This document shows positions 43,019-51,076 of a stretch of DNA of 64,000 nt, in pieces. The stretch comes from Hellea sp039977295. Its GTDB lineage: Bacteria; Pseudomonadota; Alphaproteobacteria; Caulobacterales; Maricaulaceae. The first letter of the stretch is position 1, and the number at the start of each line of letters is the position of its first letter. The notes beneath the pieces are model-generated. The model saw only the letters and a program-made list of their open reading frames with translations, did no database searches and was not told where the DNA came from. The stretch covers positions 104,268 to 168,267 of the forward strand of contig JBDWDN010000007.1 of NCBI GenBank assembly GCA_039977295.1. Direction: 5' to 3'. The position numbers were made by a program, and so were the translations under genes.

Positions 43019-43810
43019 ATGTTTTTTAGACCCAAATACCTACTCTCGATCACCGCCGCCGTGCTCTATTCATCCCCCATCCATGCCGCCCCGAAAATGG
43101 ACGCCAACGGGGATAAAGAGATTAGCCGGATTGAATATATGTCTTTCATGTCCAATGCTTTTAACAAAGAAGATAAAAACTTTGATGGTAAATTGACGAA
43201 GCAAGAAATTCGAGATGCCCGGAAAGAACGTTTACGCGAAAGCGCAAAAACCCGTTTCAAAAACATGGACACGAATAATGATGGCAGCATCACGCAGCAA
43301 GAACACGATGCAAGTGCAAATGGCAAGACTGAGAAAAAAACGGAGACGAGGCTCAATAAAGCAGATAAATGGTTTGGCCGGATGGATAAAGATAAAAACG
43401 GCCATATTTCACGTCTTGAATTTGACGCCTATAATGAAACGCAGGCAACGAAAGCTTATGAAAAAAGCTTAAAGTCCTCGGAGAAAAAATTCTCCCGATT
43501 GGACCTTGATGGCGACGGTAATATTACAGAGTTTGAATATGTCGATAAAGGGCGGGATCCAGGGTCTAAAACCTCACAAAAATCAGATCCCATGGCGGGG
43601 CTTTATGCCAATGAAACGGCAAAGCCGAAAAAACGCACGCGGCGCGACGGCAATAGCGACGGCGAGATCACTAAACGCGAAGACCGCGAATTTAATGCCT
43701 ATTATTTTGATATTTTGGACCGCAACAAAGACGGTGTCATAACAAAGAAAGAAGGACGCCATCTCTTTATGCAATCAAGCCCAGGCGGGGACCTCGTCAT
43801 AAAGCGCTAA
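43019..43810 (+). CDS. secreted EF-hand calcium-binding protein 2
   Basis: 263 residues from ATG 43019; the sequence TGGAGGTTGCGATGTTT around the start is identical to that of the previous gene. Signal peptide ends near Ile-His-Ala-Ala. About seven EF-hand-type loops (Asp-Ala-Asn-Gly-Asp-Lys-Glu-Ile, Asp-Thr-Asn-Asn-Asp-Gly-Ser-Ile, Asp-Leu-Asp-Gly-Asp-Gly-Asn-Ile, Asp-Arg-Asn-Lys-Asp-Gly-Val-Ile), separated by strongly basic helices, unlike the more acidic first copy. The pair arose by tandem duplication including the promoter-proximal region. Confidence 0.88.
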   Translation: MFFRPKYLLSITAAVLYSSPIHAAPKMDANGDKEISRIEYMSFMSNAFNKEDKNFDGKLTKQEIRDARKERLRESAKTRFKNMDTNNDGSITQQEHDASANGKTEKKTETRLNKADKWFGRMDKDKNGHISRLEFDAYNETQATKAYEKSLKSSEKKFSRLDLDGDGNITEFEYVDKGRDPGSKTSQKSDPMAGLYANETAKPKKRTRRDGNSDGEITKREDREFNAYYFDILDRNKDGVITKKEGRHLFMQSSPGGDLVIKR

Positions 43811-43888
43811 ATTACATTACTGTAACCCGCGCAGGAAACCCCTGTCTCGTCCGTTTGTGTCTATGAACGACATTAAAAGGAGTATCTC

Positions 43889-44536
43889 ATGTCACGTTTT
43901 ACAAAACTAACGCTTCTTAGCGCAGCAGCGGCATTTGCCGTTACAGGTGTAGCCCTAGCCGCACCCAAAGCCGACCTTAACCAAGATGGCCAAATTACCC
44001 GCGCTGAGTTTCAAGCTGAAGCTAACGCCAAATTTACCGCCGCTGACACGAATTTTGATGGTCTTTTGACCAAAGACGAGATGAAAGCCTTGCGCGAAAA
44101 AAAGCGTGATGAGCGTAAGTCTAAGCGCTTTGCAAGGATGGACACCAATGGTGACGGCGCCCTGACACAAGCTGAAATGGACACTGCGCAGGAAGCCCGT
44201 AAAGAAAAAAAGAAAACCCGCCGTTTTGCTAAGCTTGATACGAATGGCGACGGGACCGTCGATGATACGGAGAAAGCTGCGAGTAAAGCCCTACGTAAGG
44301 AAAGACGCGCTGAACGCAAAGCTGACCGCGCGGAGAGAAAAGGCCAACGCGGCGAACGTAAAATGCGAGGACCAAAACGGGATACGAATGGCGATGGCGT
44401 CATATCCCGCGCGGAATTTGATGCCTCAACCGAAGCCTTGTTCATACGCATGGACGCCAATGGCGACGGCGTCTTGACGAAAGGTGAAGGCCCTAAGCAC
44501 CGTAAGGGACGTAAAGGCAAAAGGCGCGGTAGATAG
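43889..44536 (+). CDS. secreted EF-hand protein with Lys/Arg-rich linkers
   Basis: 215 residues, AAAGGAG 7 bases before ATG 43889, signal peptide ending near Ala-Leu-Ala-Ala. Six EF-hand loops of near-ideal sequence (several Asp-Thr-Asn-Gly-Asp-Gly) are joined by linkers unusually rich in Lys and Arg (for example near residues 68-76 and 131-155). Its stop lies 13 bases before the GTG of the sigma-factor gene, so it probably heads that operon. Confidence 0.88.
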   Translation: MSRFTKLTLLSAAAAFAVTGVALAAPKADLNQDGQITRAEFQAEANAKFTAADTNFDGLLTKDEMKALREKKRDERKSKRFARMDTNGDGALTQAEMDTAQEARKEKKKTRRFAKLDTNGDGTVDDTEKAASKALRKERRAERKADRAERKGQRGERKMRGPKRDTNGDGVISRAEFDASTEALFIRMDANGDGVLTKGEGPKHRKGRKGKRRGR

Positions 44537-44549
44537 AGTTAGGATTTCA

Positions 44550-45131
44550 GTGCTTACAAAGCCTATAAAAAACAGCGCCGGGGTCGCGGACCCCGACGCT
44601 GATCTAATCTTCGGCCTCAAGGCTGGAGACGAACGGGCTTTGGCTGGACTGATGGATAGGCATATGAGCGCAATTCATAAAATGGCATTCTATATGCTCG
44701 GCGATCAGATGAGCGCTGAAGACGTGACACAGACCGTGTTTTTAAAAACATGGGAACGCGCCAAAGACTGGGAGCCTGGGCAAGCCAAGCTTTTAACCTG
44801 GATGCGACGCGTCACGCGAAATGCCTGTTTGGATATACTCAAAAAGAAAAAACCGATTTATACGGATACCGTCCCGGATATGGAAGACAGTGCCAATTCG
44901 CCCTTTGACAGCCTATCTCAAAGCGAGCAAAGCGGACGGGTAGGAGCGGCGTTAAGTCAATTACCTGAAAACCAACGCGCAGCCTTGACCTTGTCCTATT
45001 ATCAGGGCGTGAGCCAGCGCGAAGGCGCGAGCGTTATGGATATTTCTGAAAGCGCTTATGAAAGCCTTTTAGTGCGGGCGCGCAAAGCGCTAAAAATAAT
45101 ATTAGCCGATGAAAAGATGATGGAGGGTTAG
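44550..45131 (+). CDS. ECF-type sigma-70 family factor
   Basis: 193 residues from GTG 44550, chosen because TTAGGA lies 5 bases upstream and it starts right after the EF-hand gene; a longer frame to 44484 would overlap that gene. Region 2: Leu-Met-Asp-Arg-His-Met...Ala-Glu-Asp-Val-Thr-Gln-Thr-Val-Phe, then Leu-Leu-Thr-Trp-Met-Arg-Arg-Val-Thr-Arg-Asn. Region 4: Leu-Pro-Glu-Asn-Gln-Arg-Ala-Ala-Leu-Thr-Leu-Ser-Tyr-Tyr-Gln-Gly. No region 1 or 3. Directly followed by its putative anti-sigma gene. Confidence 0.9.
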   Translation: MLTKPIKNSAGVADPDADLIFGLKAGDERALAGLMDRHMSAIHKMAFYMLGDQMSAEDVTQTVFLKTWERAKDWEPGQAKLLTWMRRVTRNACLDILKKKKPIYTDTVPDMEDSANSPFDSLSQSEQSGRVGAALSQLPENQRAALTLSYYQGVSQREGASVMDISESAYESLLVRARKALKIILADEKMMEG

Positions 45132-45464
45132 ATGAGAGAGATCGACCTAAATAAAAAGCTTGAGACCTACAAAGCACCAGAGCCGAGCGATCTGCTCAAG
45201 GCCCGCATCTTGAAAGCGGCCGGCGGCGAAACAATTGCGGCTGAAAATGCTGGCACGGCCCCTATTCGCGCATCTTTCACAAGACGGTTCATGCCGATTG
45301 CGGCGAGCCTTTTAGCTGTTTGCGCAATTGGGCTTACAGTGATGCAAAGCCCCAATACGGCAAAAACCGAAACTGCAGCCTGGCAAGAAGCCGCTACAGA
45401 TCTCGGTTTTGACGATATCTATGACTGGGTGGAGACAGAAGACACGGCCACTCAAGACAGTTAA
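45132..45464 (+). CDS. putative anti-sigma factor, single-pass membrane protein
   Basis: 110 residues; its ATG directly follows the sigma stop (TAGATG). A short N-terminal cytoplasmic segment (Leu-Asn-Lys-Lys-Leu-Glu...Leu-Lys-Ala-Arg-Ile-Leu) precedes one membrane helix (~54-69) and an acidic periplasmic tail of ~40 residues. This is the size and layout of small anti-sigma factors without a zinc-binding His-x3-Cys-x2-Cys motif. Assigned mainly by position. Confidence 0.65.
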   Translation: MREIDLNKKLETYKAPEPSDLLKARILKAAGGETIAAENAGTAPIRASFTRRFMPIAASLLAVCAIGLTVMQSPNTAKTETAAWQEAATDLGFDDIYDWVETEDTATQDS

Positions 45465-45537
45465 ACGCCTTGCATCAGCAGTCTTCCCTGTATCATCATT
45501 CGTGAAGGCTGGATTTCGCTCGCCTGGACATGACGTC

Positions 45538-45553
45538 AAGCCATGCTTGGCTT
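45538..45553. terminator. hairpin between convergent genes
   Basis: AAGCCA-TGCT-TGGCTT between the anti-sigma gene (plus) and the FliJ-like gene (minus). Short stem, no T-run. Confidence 0.4.
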
Positions 45554-45566
45554 AACGCAAATCACT

Positions 45567-45941
45567 TTAGCCAGCTTTGCGGGCCATCGCTTTTTCAGCT
45601 TTAGCAGCCATTTGACGGGCGCGAACGCGCTCAAAACTATCCAAAGCATCCAGCGCAATTCGTAGGTCAGCGGAGAGGTCGGACGCTTGGTCGGTAATCG
45701 CCGTCAAAGACTCTCGCAGGTTTTCTTTGCGCGCAATCACTGATTTCGCATATGAGCCGTAAGCGACATAGCCCTCTTTTTGAGCATTGGCCTCAACGGC
45801 GTCTTCAGGGACGCTATCGTTTAATTTGCGGATTTGGCGCTCAAGATCTTCTCTTGTGGCCTCCAAAACGGCTATTCTTTTTTGTAAATCCGAAATCGCA
45901 AATCGCGTTTGCCGAACATTTTTCTCCATAGAGTGCGTCAT
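45567..45941 (-). CDS. fliJ: coiled-coil protein, probable FliJ-type flagellar export component
   Basis: 124 residues from ATG 45941, with AGGTGAG 3 bases upstream (a longer frame to 45983 lacks one). Almost entirely alpha-helical, with heptad-like Leu/Ile/Arg/Glu repeats and a break near residue 45, ending in an Ala/Lys-rich tail. The size and its position divergent from ctrA match the FliJ gene of Caulobacter relatives, where FliJ is the stalk protein of the flagellar export ATPase. Sequence conservation in FliJ is low, so the name rests partly on synteny. Confidence 0.6.
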   Translation of the reverse strand: MTHSMEKNVRQTRFAISDLQKRIAVLEATREDLERQIRKLNDSVPEDAVEANAQKEGYVAYGSYAKSVIARKENLRESLTAITDQASDLSADLRIALDALDSFERVRARQMAAKAEKAMARKAG

Positions 45942-46179
45942 AGTCTCACCTAACCCAACATTTAAGCCCGCCAAAACGGGCAACCACCACTGAACCTTTT
46001 GGTTCTATTATGAGGCAGGTGTAACAGAATAGGTTTACGGCTCTGTGAAGAGACACGGTAAAGAAAGTCTAACCACTGAATTAAGGAAAAAGCAGGATTT
46101 AGGGCGGTTTTTGGCTTTATTCTGCATTTTTTCGCGTTTTATGGCATTTTGGTTAATGTCGTTAACATTTGATTTACGG

Positions 46180-46237
46180 GATTCACATAACCCATAAGTT
46201 CCATTAACCATATCTCATTGGCTATTGAGAATGATTC
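46180..46237 (+). promoter_or_regulatory. two GANTC methylation sites in the ctrA leader
   Basis: GATTC at 46180-46184 and 46233-46237, within 80 bases before ctrA. In Caulobacter, CcrM methylation of a GANTC site in the ctrA P1 promoter controls its timing. A TTAA-N5-TTAA pair at 46153-46165 is near but does not fit the CtrA spacing of seven. Confidence 0.6.
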
Positions 46238-46256
46238 GCCTGGGAGGGAAGATAAT

Positions 46257-46952
46257 ATGCGTGTTCTTCTAATTGAAGACGACAATGCAACGGCACAAGG
46301 CATCGAATTGATGCTCAAATCCGAAGGATTTAACGTCTACACAACTGATTTAGGTGAAGAAGGTGTCGATTTAGGCAAGCTTTATGATTATGACATCATC
46401 CTATTAGACCTAAATCTGCCCGATATGCCTGGTTTTGACGTTCTCAAAACCCTTCGCATGGCCAAGGTTAATACGCCGATCTTCATATTGTCAGGCACAA
46501 GCGACATAGACTCCAAAGTCCGCGGACTTGGAACTGGCGCTGATGACTTCATGACCAAGCCCTTCCACAAAGATGAGCTTGTTGCCCGTATCCACGCTGT
46601 TGTCCGCCGTTCAAAAGGCCACAGCCAATCCATTATCACAACAGGCGACATCAAAGTGAACCTGGATGCTAAAACTGTTGAAGTTGGCGATCACCGCGTC
46701 CACCTGACCGGTAAAGAATATCAAATGCTTGAGCTTCTATCGCTACGCAAAGGCACGACCCTCACAAAAGAGATGTTCCTCAACCACCTTTACGGCGGCA
46801 TGGACGAGCCTGAACTTAAGATTATTGACGTCTTTATCTGTAAGCTCCGTAAGAAATTAGCGTCTGCGACGCAAGGCGAACATTATATCGAAACTGTTTG
46901 GGGACGCGGCTATGTGCTTCGTGACCCAGCCAAAGAAAAATTGAGCGCTTAG
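46257..46952 (+). CDS. ctrA: cell-cycle response regulator CtrA
   Basis: 231 residues, exactly the usual CtrA length, from ATG 46257 (GGAGGG 8 bases upstream). Receiver domain with Ile-Glu-Asp-Asp near residue 6, phosphoacceptor Asp51 in Leu-Leu-Asp-Leu-Asn, and Lys in Met-Thr-Lys-Pro-Phe near 103. OmpR-type winged helix follows with Leu-Thr-Gly-Lys-Glu-Tyr and Val-Trp-Gly-Arg-Gly-Tyr near the end. CtrA binds TTAA-N7-TTAA and controls replication, division, flagella and pili. Like Caulobacter CtrA it ends in Ala, fitting ClpXP turnover. Confidence 0.97.
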   Translation: MRVLLIEDDNATAQGIELMLKSEGFNVYTTDLGEEGVDLGKLYDYDIILLDLNLPDMPGFDVLKTLRMAKVNTPIFILSGTSDIDSKVRGLGTGADDFMTKPFHKDELVARIHAVVRRSKGHSQSIITTGDIKVNLDAKTVEVGDHRVHLTGKEYQMLELLSLRKGTTLTKEMFLNHLYGGMDEPELKIIDVFICKLRKKLASATQGEHYIETVWGRGYVLRDPAKEKLSA

Positions 46953-46992
46953 GCGCCATCCGAATAACGGACAGTCTCCCACGTCCAAAATT

Positions 46993-47020
46993 AAGCCCGC
47001 TTTTATAGCGGGTTTTTTTT
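46993..47020 (+). terminator. intrinsic terminator of ctrA
   Basis: AAGCCCGC (46993-47000), loop, GCGGG (47008-47012) and an 8-base T-run (47013-47020). Classical rho-independent terminator. Confidence 0.9.
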
Positions 47021-47126
47021 ATGGCGCGTTCTATTATAGCGCCTTTTTTATAGCCCCTTTTCTATAGCAGAGCGACTCTGCGGCTGTTACCCTCATCAAA
47101 ACGCCTAACCCTTCAGAAAGCCCCCA

Positions 47127-48392
47127 GTGTCAACTTTAGCCCCCGTCCCGCCAAATTACGCTAGTGACCCGACCGTTGCACATATCATGGAGCAGCTTCG
47201 CTCAGACGACCCCTCGCCTATTCTGGTGTCGGGTGAAGCCGGCACAGGTAAGTCAACGCTTGTAAATTTTATCAAAAATCAGAGCGGAATTGAAAATATC
47301 GTTGTTTTGGCGCCAACAGGCGTTGCCGCGCTGAATGTCGGCGGCCAGACTATTCATTCATTTTTTCGGCTACCCTTTAAAATTATTGATGAACACGCTC
47401 TGGCAGATCAACGCAAAAACCGGCTTTGGAAAAAGGTCAAATTGGTTGTTATCGATGAAATTTCGATGGTTCGCGCGGATATGCTTGACGGCATAGATAT
47501 CATATTGCGCAAAGCCCAAGATAGCCGGCAGCCTTTTGGCGGGTGTAAGGTTTTACTTGTCGGCGATTTCTTTCAGCTCCCTCCGGTTATCCCTAACCAT
47601 GAAAAAGCCATTCTGGGGCAGCTCGGCTATGCAGGGCCTTACGCCTATCATGCCAATGTCTTAGAAAATTATACACCCGTGCATTTTGAGCTTTCCAAAG
47701 TCTACCGCCAGAGAGACCCGCGCTTCGTCGACATACTCTCAAATCTCAGAGTCGCCCGAAATGTCGAAGAGGCAATCACGCAGCTAAATGCCATTTGCGT
47801 TAAGCCCCACCGCCAAGGACATATACCCGTGCTGCTGACCTCAACAAATGCGATTGCAGAACGTTATAATAGGCAAGGCCTGCAAGACTTGACCTCTGAG
47901 GCGACCCAATATGACAGCGTCACAGAAGGCAGGTTTAATGAAAAACGCGCGCCCGTTCCGCAAAAACTCGCGCTCAAAAAGGGCGCGCGAGTCATGGCCG
48001 TCAAAAACGACCCGCTTAAAAGATGGGTCAATGGTTCGCTTGGGACCATAACGGATCTGACAAAAAAAGAAGTCTATGTAAAATTTGATAGCGGCGGCGC
48101 TACCAGAAAAATAGAGGCCGCCACTTGGGAGTCTATTAATTACAAATGGAATGAGGTTGAGCAAAAAATGGAAGAAGAAGCCACGGCAACCTTCCAGCAA
48201 ATCCCCCTCATCCTAGCCTGGGCCGTCACAATACATAAAGCGCAAGGCCTGACGCTTGATGATGTGCGGATTGATTTAGGGCGCGGCGCTTTTGCGCCGG
48301 GACAAGCCTATGTCGCCCTTTCGCGAGCCCGCACCCTCGAAGGTCTATCCCTTACATCGCCGCTAAAGGTGAGTGACGTTCAAACGCATTAA
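47127..48392 (+). CDS. PIF1-like DNA helicase
   Basis: 421 residues from GTG 47127. Superfamily 1B motifs: Gly-Glu-Ala-Gly-Thr-Gly-Lys-Ser-Thr near residue 38, Ala-Pro-Thr-Gly-Val-Ala-Ala, Ile-Asp-Glu-Ile-Ser-Met-Val near 110, Val-Gly-Asp-Phe-Phe-Gln-Leu-Pro-Pro near 144, and Thr-Ile-His-Lys-Ala-Gln-Gly with Tyr-Val-Ala-Leu-Ser-Arg near the C terminus. It unwinds DNA with 5'-3' polarity. Monocistronic, after the ctrA terminator. Confidence 0.93.
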   Translation: MSTLAPVPPNYASDPTVAHIMEQLRSDDPSPILVSGEAGTGKSTLVNFIKNQSGIENIVVLAPTGVAALNVGGQTIHSFFRLPFKIIDEHALADQRKNRLWKKVKLVVIDEISMVRADMLDGIDIILRKAQDSRQPFGGCKVLLVGDFFQLPPVIPNHEKAILGQLGYAGPYAYHANVLENYTPVHFELSKVYRQRDPRFVDILSNLRVARNVEEAITQLNAICVKPHRQGHIPVLLTSTNAIAERYNRQGLQDLTSEATQYDSVTEGRFNEKRAPVPQKLALKKGARVMAVKNDPLKRWVNGSLGTITDLTKKEVYVKFDSGGATRKIEAATWESINYKWNEVEQKMEEEATATFQQIPLILAWAVTIHKAQGLTLDDVRIDLGRGAFAPGQAYVALSRARTLEGLSLTSPLKVSDVQTH

Positions 48393-48426
48393 TCTCTTGA
48401 AGCTTTCGCAGTTCATGAGTTTTTAG

Positions 48427-48714
48427 CTATTTCCGCGCCTCAAAGGCCGCCAATTGCTCTGGCGTTGCGGGGCGTTGGTGATTTTCTTTCCAGTCTGAAT
48501 AAGCCATGCCGTAAACACGTTCACGCGCGGCTTCGGCGCTCATCTCGACGCCTAAATCATCCGCCGCGGATTTATACCATTTCCCCAAACAATTACGGCA
48601 AAAATCGGCCAGGATCATGAGGTCGATATTTTGCACATCTTTGCGGCTGTCTAAATGCGAGAGCAGGCGGCGAAAAGCAGCGGCGTCCAATTTATCTTGC
48701 GTATCCTGATCCAT
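48427..48714 (-). CDS. DUF1244 family small protein
   Basis: 95 residues from ATG 48714 (AAAGAG 6 bases upstream). Helical, with the signature Phe-Arg-Arg-Leu near residue 15 and Asp-Phe-Cys-Arg-Asn-Cys-Leu-Gly-Lys-Trp-Tyr near 42, then Tyr-Gly-Met-Ala-Tyr-x-x-Trp-Lys. DUF1244 is widespread in proteobacteria with no known reaction. It follows folB on the same strand after 42 bases. Confidence 0.9.
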   Translation of the reverse strand: MDQDTQDKLDAAAFRRLLSHLDSRKDVQNIDLMILADFCRNCLGKWYKSAADDLGVEMSAEAARERVYGMAYSDWKENHQRPATPEQLAAFEARK

Positions 48715-48756
48715 TTTAGCTCTTTCTGCCGGTGGCAAGTATTTTTGAGACCGTCG

Positions 48757-49170
48757 CTATCGGCGCGTGATTCTTACGCCCACGGCATCTGCTTCGTCAA
48801 AGGCGGCTGGTTTGGCGACCGTGACGCAGACTTGCTGCGCGCGGTCATAAGACAGGCAGGTTTTAGCAATGTCTTCGGCGAGCGTTTCCACCAGATCGAT
48901 ATGCCCAGCGGCTAATATCTCTTTGATATCCGCAACGATATGGTCATAGCGCACGATATTGTGGGTTTCATGGTCATCCGATTGGCTTAGCGGCGTGATA
49001 TCAACGGTGATGTCTAGGCGAATAGGCTGGCTGGCGGCATATTCATGTTCAAAGACACCAATAAAACCCGGCAAGATCAGACCCTCTATCAATATTTGAT
49101 CTAGCGGTAAATCATGCGGCGCTATCGGCAATACAGACCCTGTATTTTCTAAAACTTTAAGCATGGCCAT
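48757..49170 (-). CDS. folB: dihydroneopterin aldolase
   Basis: 137 residues. FolB landmarks: Gly-Phe-Ile-Gly-Val-Phe-Glu-His-Glu near residue 35, Val-Arg-Tyr-Asp-His-Ile near 72, and His-Ile-Asp-Leu-Val-Glu-Thr-Leu-Ala-Glu near 89, with a C-terminal Val-Thr-Val-Ala-Lys-Pro (catalytic-type Lys). It makes 6-hydroxymethyl-dihydropterin in folate synthesis. The first ~15 residues are non-conserved and the true start may be slightly later. Confidence 0.92.
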   Translation of the reverse strand: MAMLKVLENTGSVLPIAPHDLPLDQILIEGLILPGFIGVFEHEYAASQPIRLDITVDITPLSQSDDHETHNIVRYDHIVADIKEILAAGHIDLVETLAEDIAKTCLSYDRAQQVCVTVAKPAAFDEADAVGVRITRR

Positions 49171-49322
49171 TCCTTTGCGGCGTTATGGTGCAGCGTTCTG
49201 GCCTGCATCTGACCTTTATCTGAGATTTTTTCAAGCCCCCACCGCAGAAATTAGCGATTTGCATACAGCGTATCCAGTTTTACTAACTTGCAATAGGCGC
49301 GGTAAGCTTACAAAAGCGGAAA

Positions 49323-50729
49323 GTGAATGATGCGCCGCATAAGATATTGAAAGCCTGCTATTTTCCGGCTTTCCGCCAAGCTGCGGAGATGCCGGAGTAT
49401 AAAAAGCAAGCGGAGTGGCATTTAGCGCCGCTAGGAGACGCGATCACAGTCGAATTTCCTCAAACGCAGACGCAGGCTGAGACCCTGGCGCAATCTGCGG
49501 ATATAGTATTTTTCTGGCAAAAAGAGGCCTTCTGGACAGCCAAAGCCGCTTACCGCCGTAAAGGGATTATTGTTGACGAATATGCTCAGCAAGCGGTGGG
49601 CGACGGGCTTGACGCTTTTGTGGCGCAATATATCTCGCCTGATTACGCCGGACATTCAGACAGCTTCTTCAAGGCCGTGAAAGCCCGCCGTCCAGATATT
49701 AAACAAGCCATTCTCATAGGCTCTGGCCGAGACATGTCCTCGCTGGCGGGGCTATCAGAGCCCGAGAGAGAAAGCTCGCTTAGCCTTTATCTCAGCACTT
49801 CCGTTTTAAATGAGCAGGCCTGCGAAGCCTGCCCGCCAGATATAATCATCGCTGTTGACGGCCCGTCCCAATTTGGCCTCTCGGAGACGGGGCGGCGATA
49901 TAGAGAGCGCGCCGCGCAATTAGTCCGGCGTTATAAAAGCCTCATCCTTGTCCCCGCGCAGCATCTCCCCTCCATTCGCGCCCATTGGCCCGAAGATATT
50001 CAAGATCATGTTTTTGCTGTGCCCTTGGCGCGGAAGGTAAAGCCCGGCCACCGCTTTGATCAGGGCTGGCGATATGAGCCCACCAGCAATGTCTCAACCT
50101 CCTTTGGTCTGCCCTGCGCCGCGAGCTTCACAAATACAATAAAATTTGCGGGGGTTAGCGCAGCTTTAGACCGGCAGGAGATAAACCCGCATACCCATCA
50201 TTGGGAACATGTCGACGAGTCGCTTTATCAGCGCCATGTCGCGCCCATGCTCGCCGCGCATCCTGCATCGGGGCAAGACAATGCAGGATATCTCGCCCGG
50301 CATCATGCCCGTCTGGACCAAGAGCTTTCAGCCTATGCCGCGTCCGGGGTGGTGTTTTCAAAGCTGGGGGGCAGTCCCTTAGAGATCAATGCGAAAGCCC
50401 CGCCGCAAGAGGCACCTGAAACCTTACCCCTGAAAGTTCGGATTTTCGAGACCATCGCTAAGGCCGAGCATTATCCAGGCCGTATCATTGCCTGTGTCTT
50501 TATTCTGGCTGGGCTATTGGGAACCGCCTTACAATATAGTATGGGTTTGGACATGTTAGGCTTTTTAATCACGGGCGGCGTCGCCGCAGTCCTCGTCGCG
50601 GGCATTTTATTTCTGCGTCTGCGGATGAACCGTATGACCGCTCGGCTCGAAAGCAAGCTAAGCCAGCAACAGGCCCAGCAATTTGCTAATCTGTCAGAAC
50701 GGCTCGAAGCTTTGGAGCGTAAAAAATAG
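49323..50729 (+). CDS. unknown two-helix membrane protein with Rossmann-like domain
   Basis: 468 residues from GTG 49323. Residues ~115-235 look alpha/beta with Ala-Ile-Leu-Ile-Gly-Ser-Gly-Arg-Asp, then Ile-Ile-Ile-Ala-Val-Asp-Gly-Pro-Ser-Gln and Leu-Ile-Leu-Val-Pro-Ala. This arrangement recalls DUF115/GT42-type glycosyltransferases (motility-accessory and sialyltransferase-like), an analogy only. Then Phe-Thr-Asn-Thr-Ile-Lys-Phe-Ala-Gly and His-His-Trp-Glu-His-Val-Asp. Two C-terminal membrane helices (~385-435) and a short coiled coil end the protein. Monocistronic; ends just before the cobalamin riboswitch. Confidence 0.7.
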   Translation: MNDAPHKILKACYFPAFRQAAEMPEYKKQAEWHLAPLGDAITVEFPQTQTQAETLAQSADIVFFWQKEAFWTAKAAYRRKGIIVDEYAQQAVGDGLDAFVAQYISPDYAGHSDSFFKAVKARRPDIKQAILIGSGRDMSSLAGLSEPERESSLSLYLSTSVLNEQACEACPPDIIIAVDGPSQFGLSETGRRYRERAAQLVRRYKSLILVPAQHLPSIRAHWPEDIQDHVFAVPLARKVKPGHRFDQGWRYEPTSNVSTSFGLPCAASFTNTIKFAGVSAALDRQEINPHTHHWEHVDESLYQRHVAPMLAAHPASGQDNAGYLARHHARLDQELSAYAASGVVFSKLGGSPLEINAKAPPQEAPETLPLKVRIFETIAKAEHYPGRIIACVFILAGLLGTALQYSMGLDMLGFLITGGVAAVLVAGILFLRLRMNRMTARLESKLSQQQAQQFANLSERLEALERKK

Positions 50730-50769
50730 GCGCTTGCGCCTCTTAATATTTTTCTTTATCGGAATTTTT

Positions 50770-50955
50770 ATTGGTCGTTTGGTGAGTTTGCCTAGCCGCA
50801 AATATGCCTGACGTGAAGATGGGAATGGGGTTCAAAGCCCCGACTGCACCCGCAGCTGTAATTGGTGAGCGGTCTTGTAAATGTCACTGGGCAATCCCGG
50901 GAAGACGCAAGACAGCATTTGAACCAAGAGTCAGAAGACCTGCCAATGACGTCGC
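50770..50955 (+). ncRNA. cobalamin riboswitch
   Basis: Core elements in order: GATGGGAAT (50819-50827), GGGGTTCAAAGCCCCGACTGC, ACCCGCAGCTGTAA, CACTGGG, GGGAAGACGC, and the B12-box end AGTCAGAAGACCTGCC (50929-50944). These match the conserved AdoCbl aptamer. It lies about 120 bases before the TonB receptor gene; a CGCGG/CCGCG hairpin (around 51034-51058) just before that gene can serve as the expression platform, so B12 should switch the receptor off. Confidence 0.95.
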
Positions 50956-51076
50956 CAGCGCGCGCGGGCGGGATAGACCGATGCGCATGGAATAGCGGGC
51001 AATGGTGCCCTCTCCAATGACGACACATTGTTAGACATGCGCGGCTTGAAAACCCGCGTAGCTTTGGAGTCGTGCT

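Noticed and set aside
44011..44520. 169-codon frame antisense to the EF-hand gene
   Set aside because: A Ser/Arg/Pro-rich mirror of the repeated Asp-Thr-Asn-Gly-Asp-Gly codons; a shadow of the real gene.
46153..46165. TTAA-N5-TTAA before ctrA as a CtrA autoregulatory site
   Set aside because: The CtrA consensus has seven bases between half-sites; five do not fit, so it was not called as a site.
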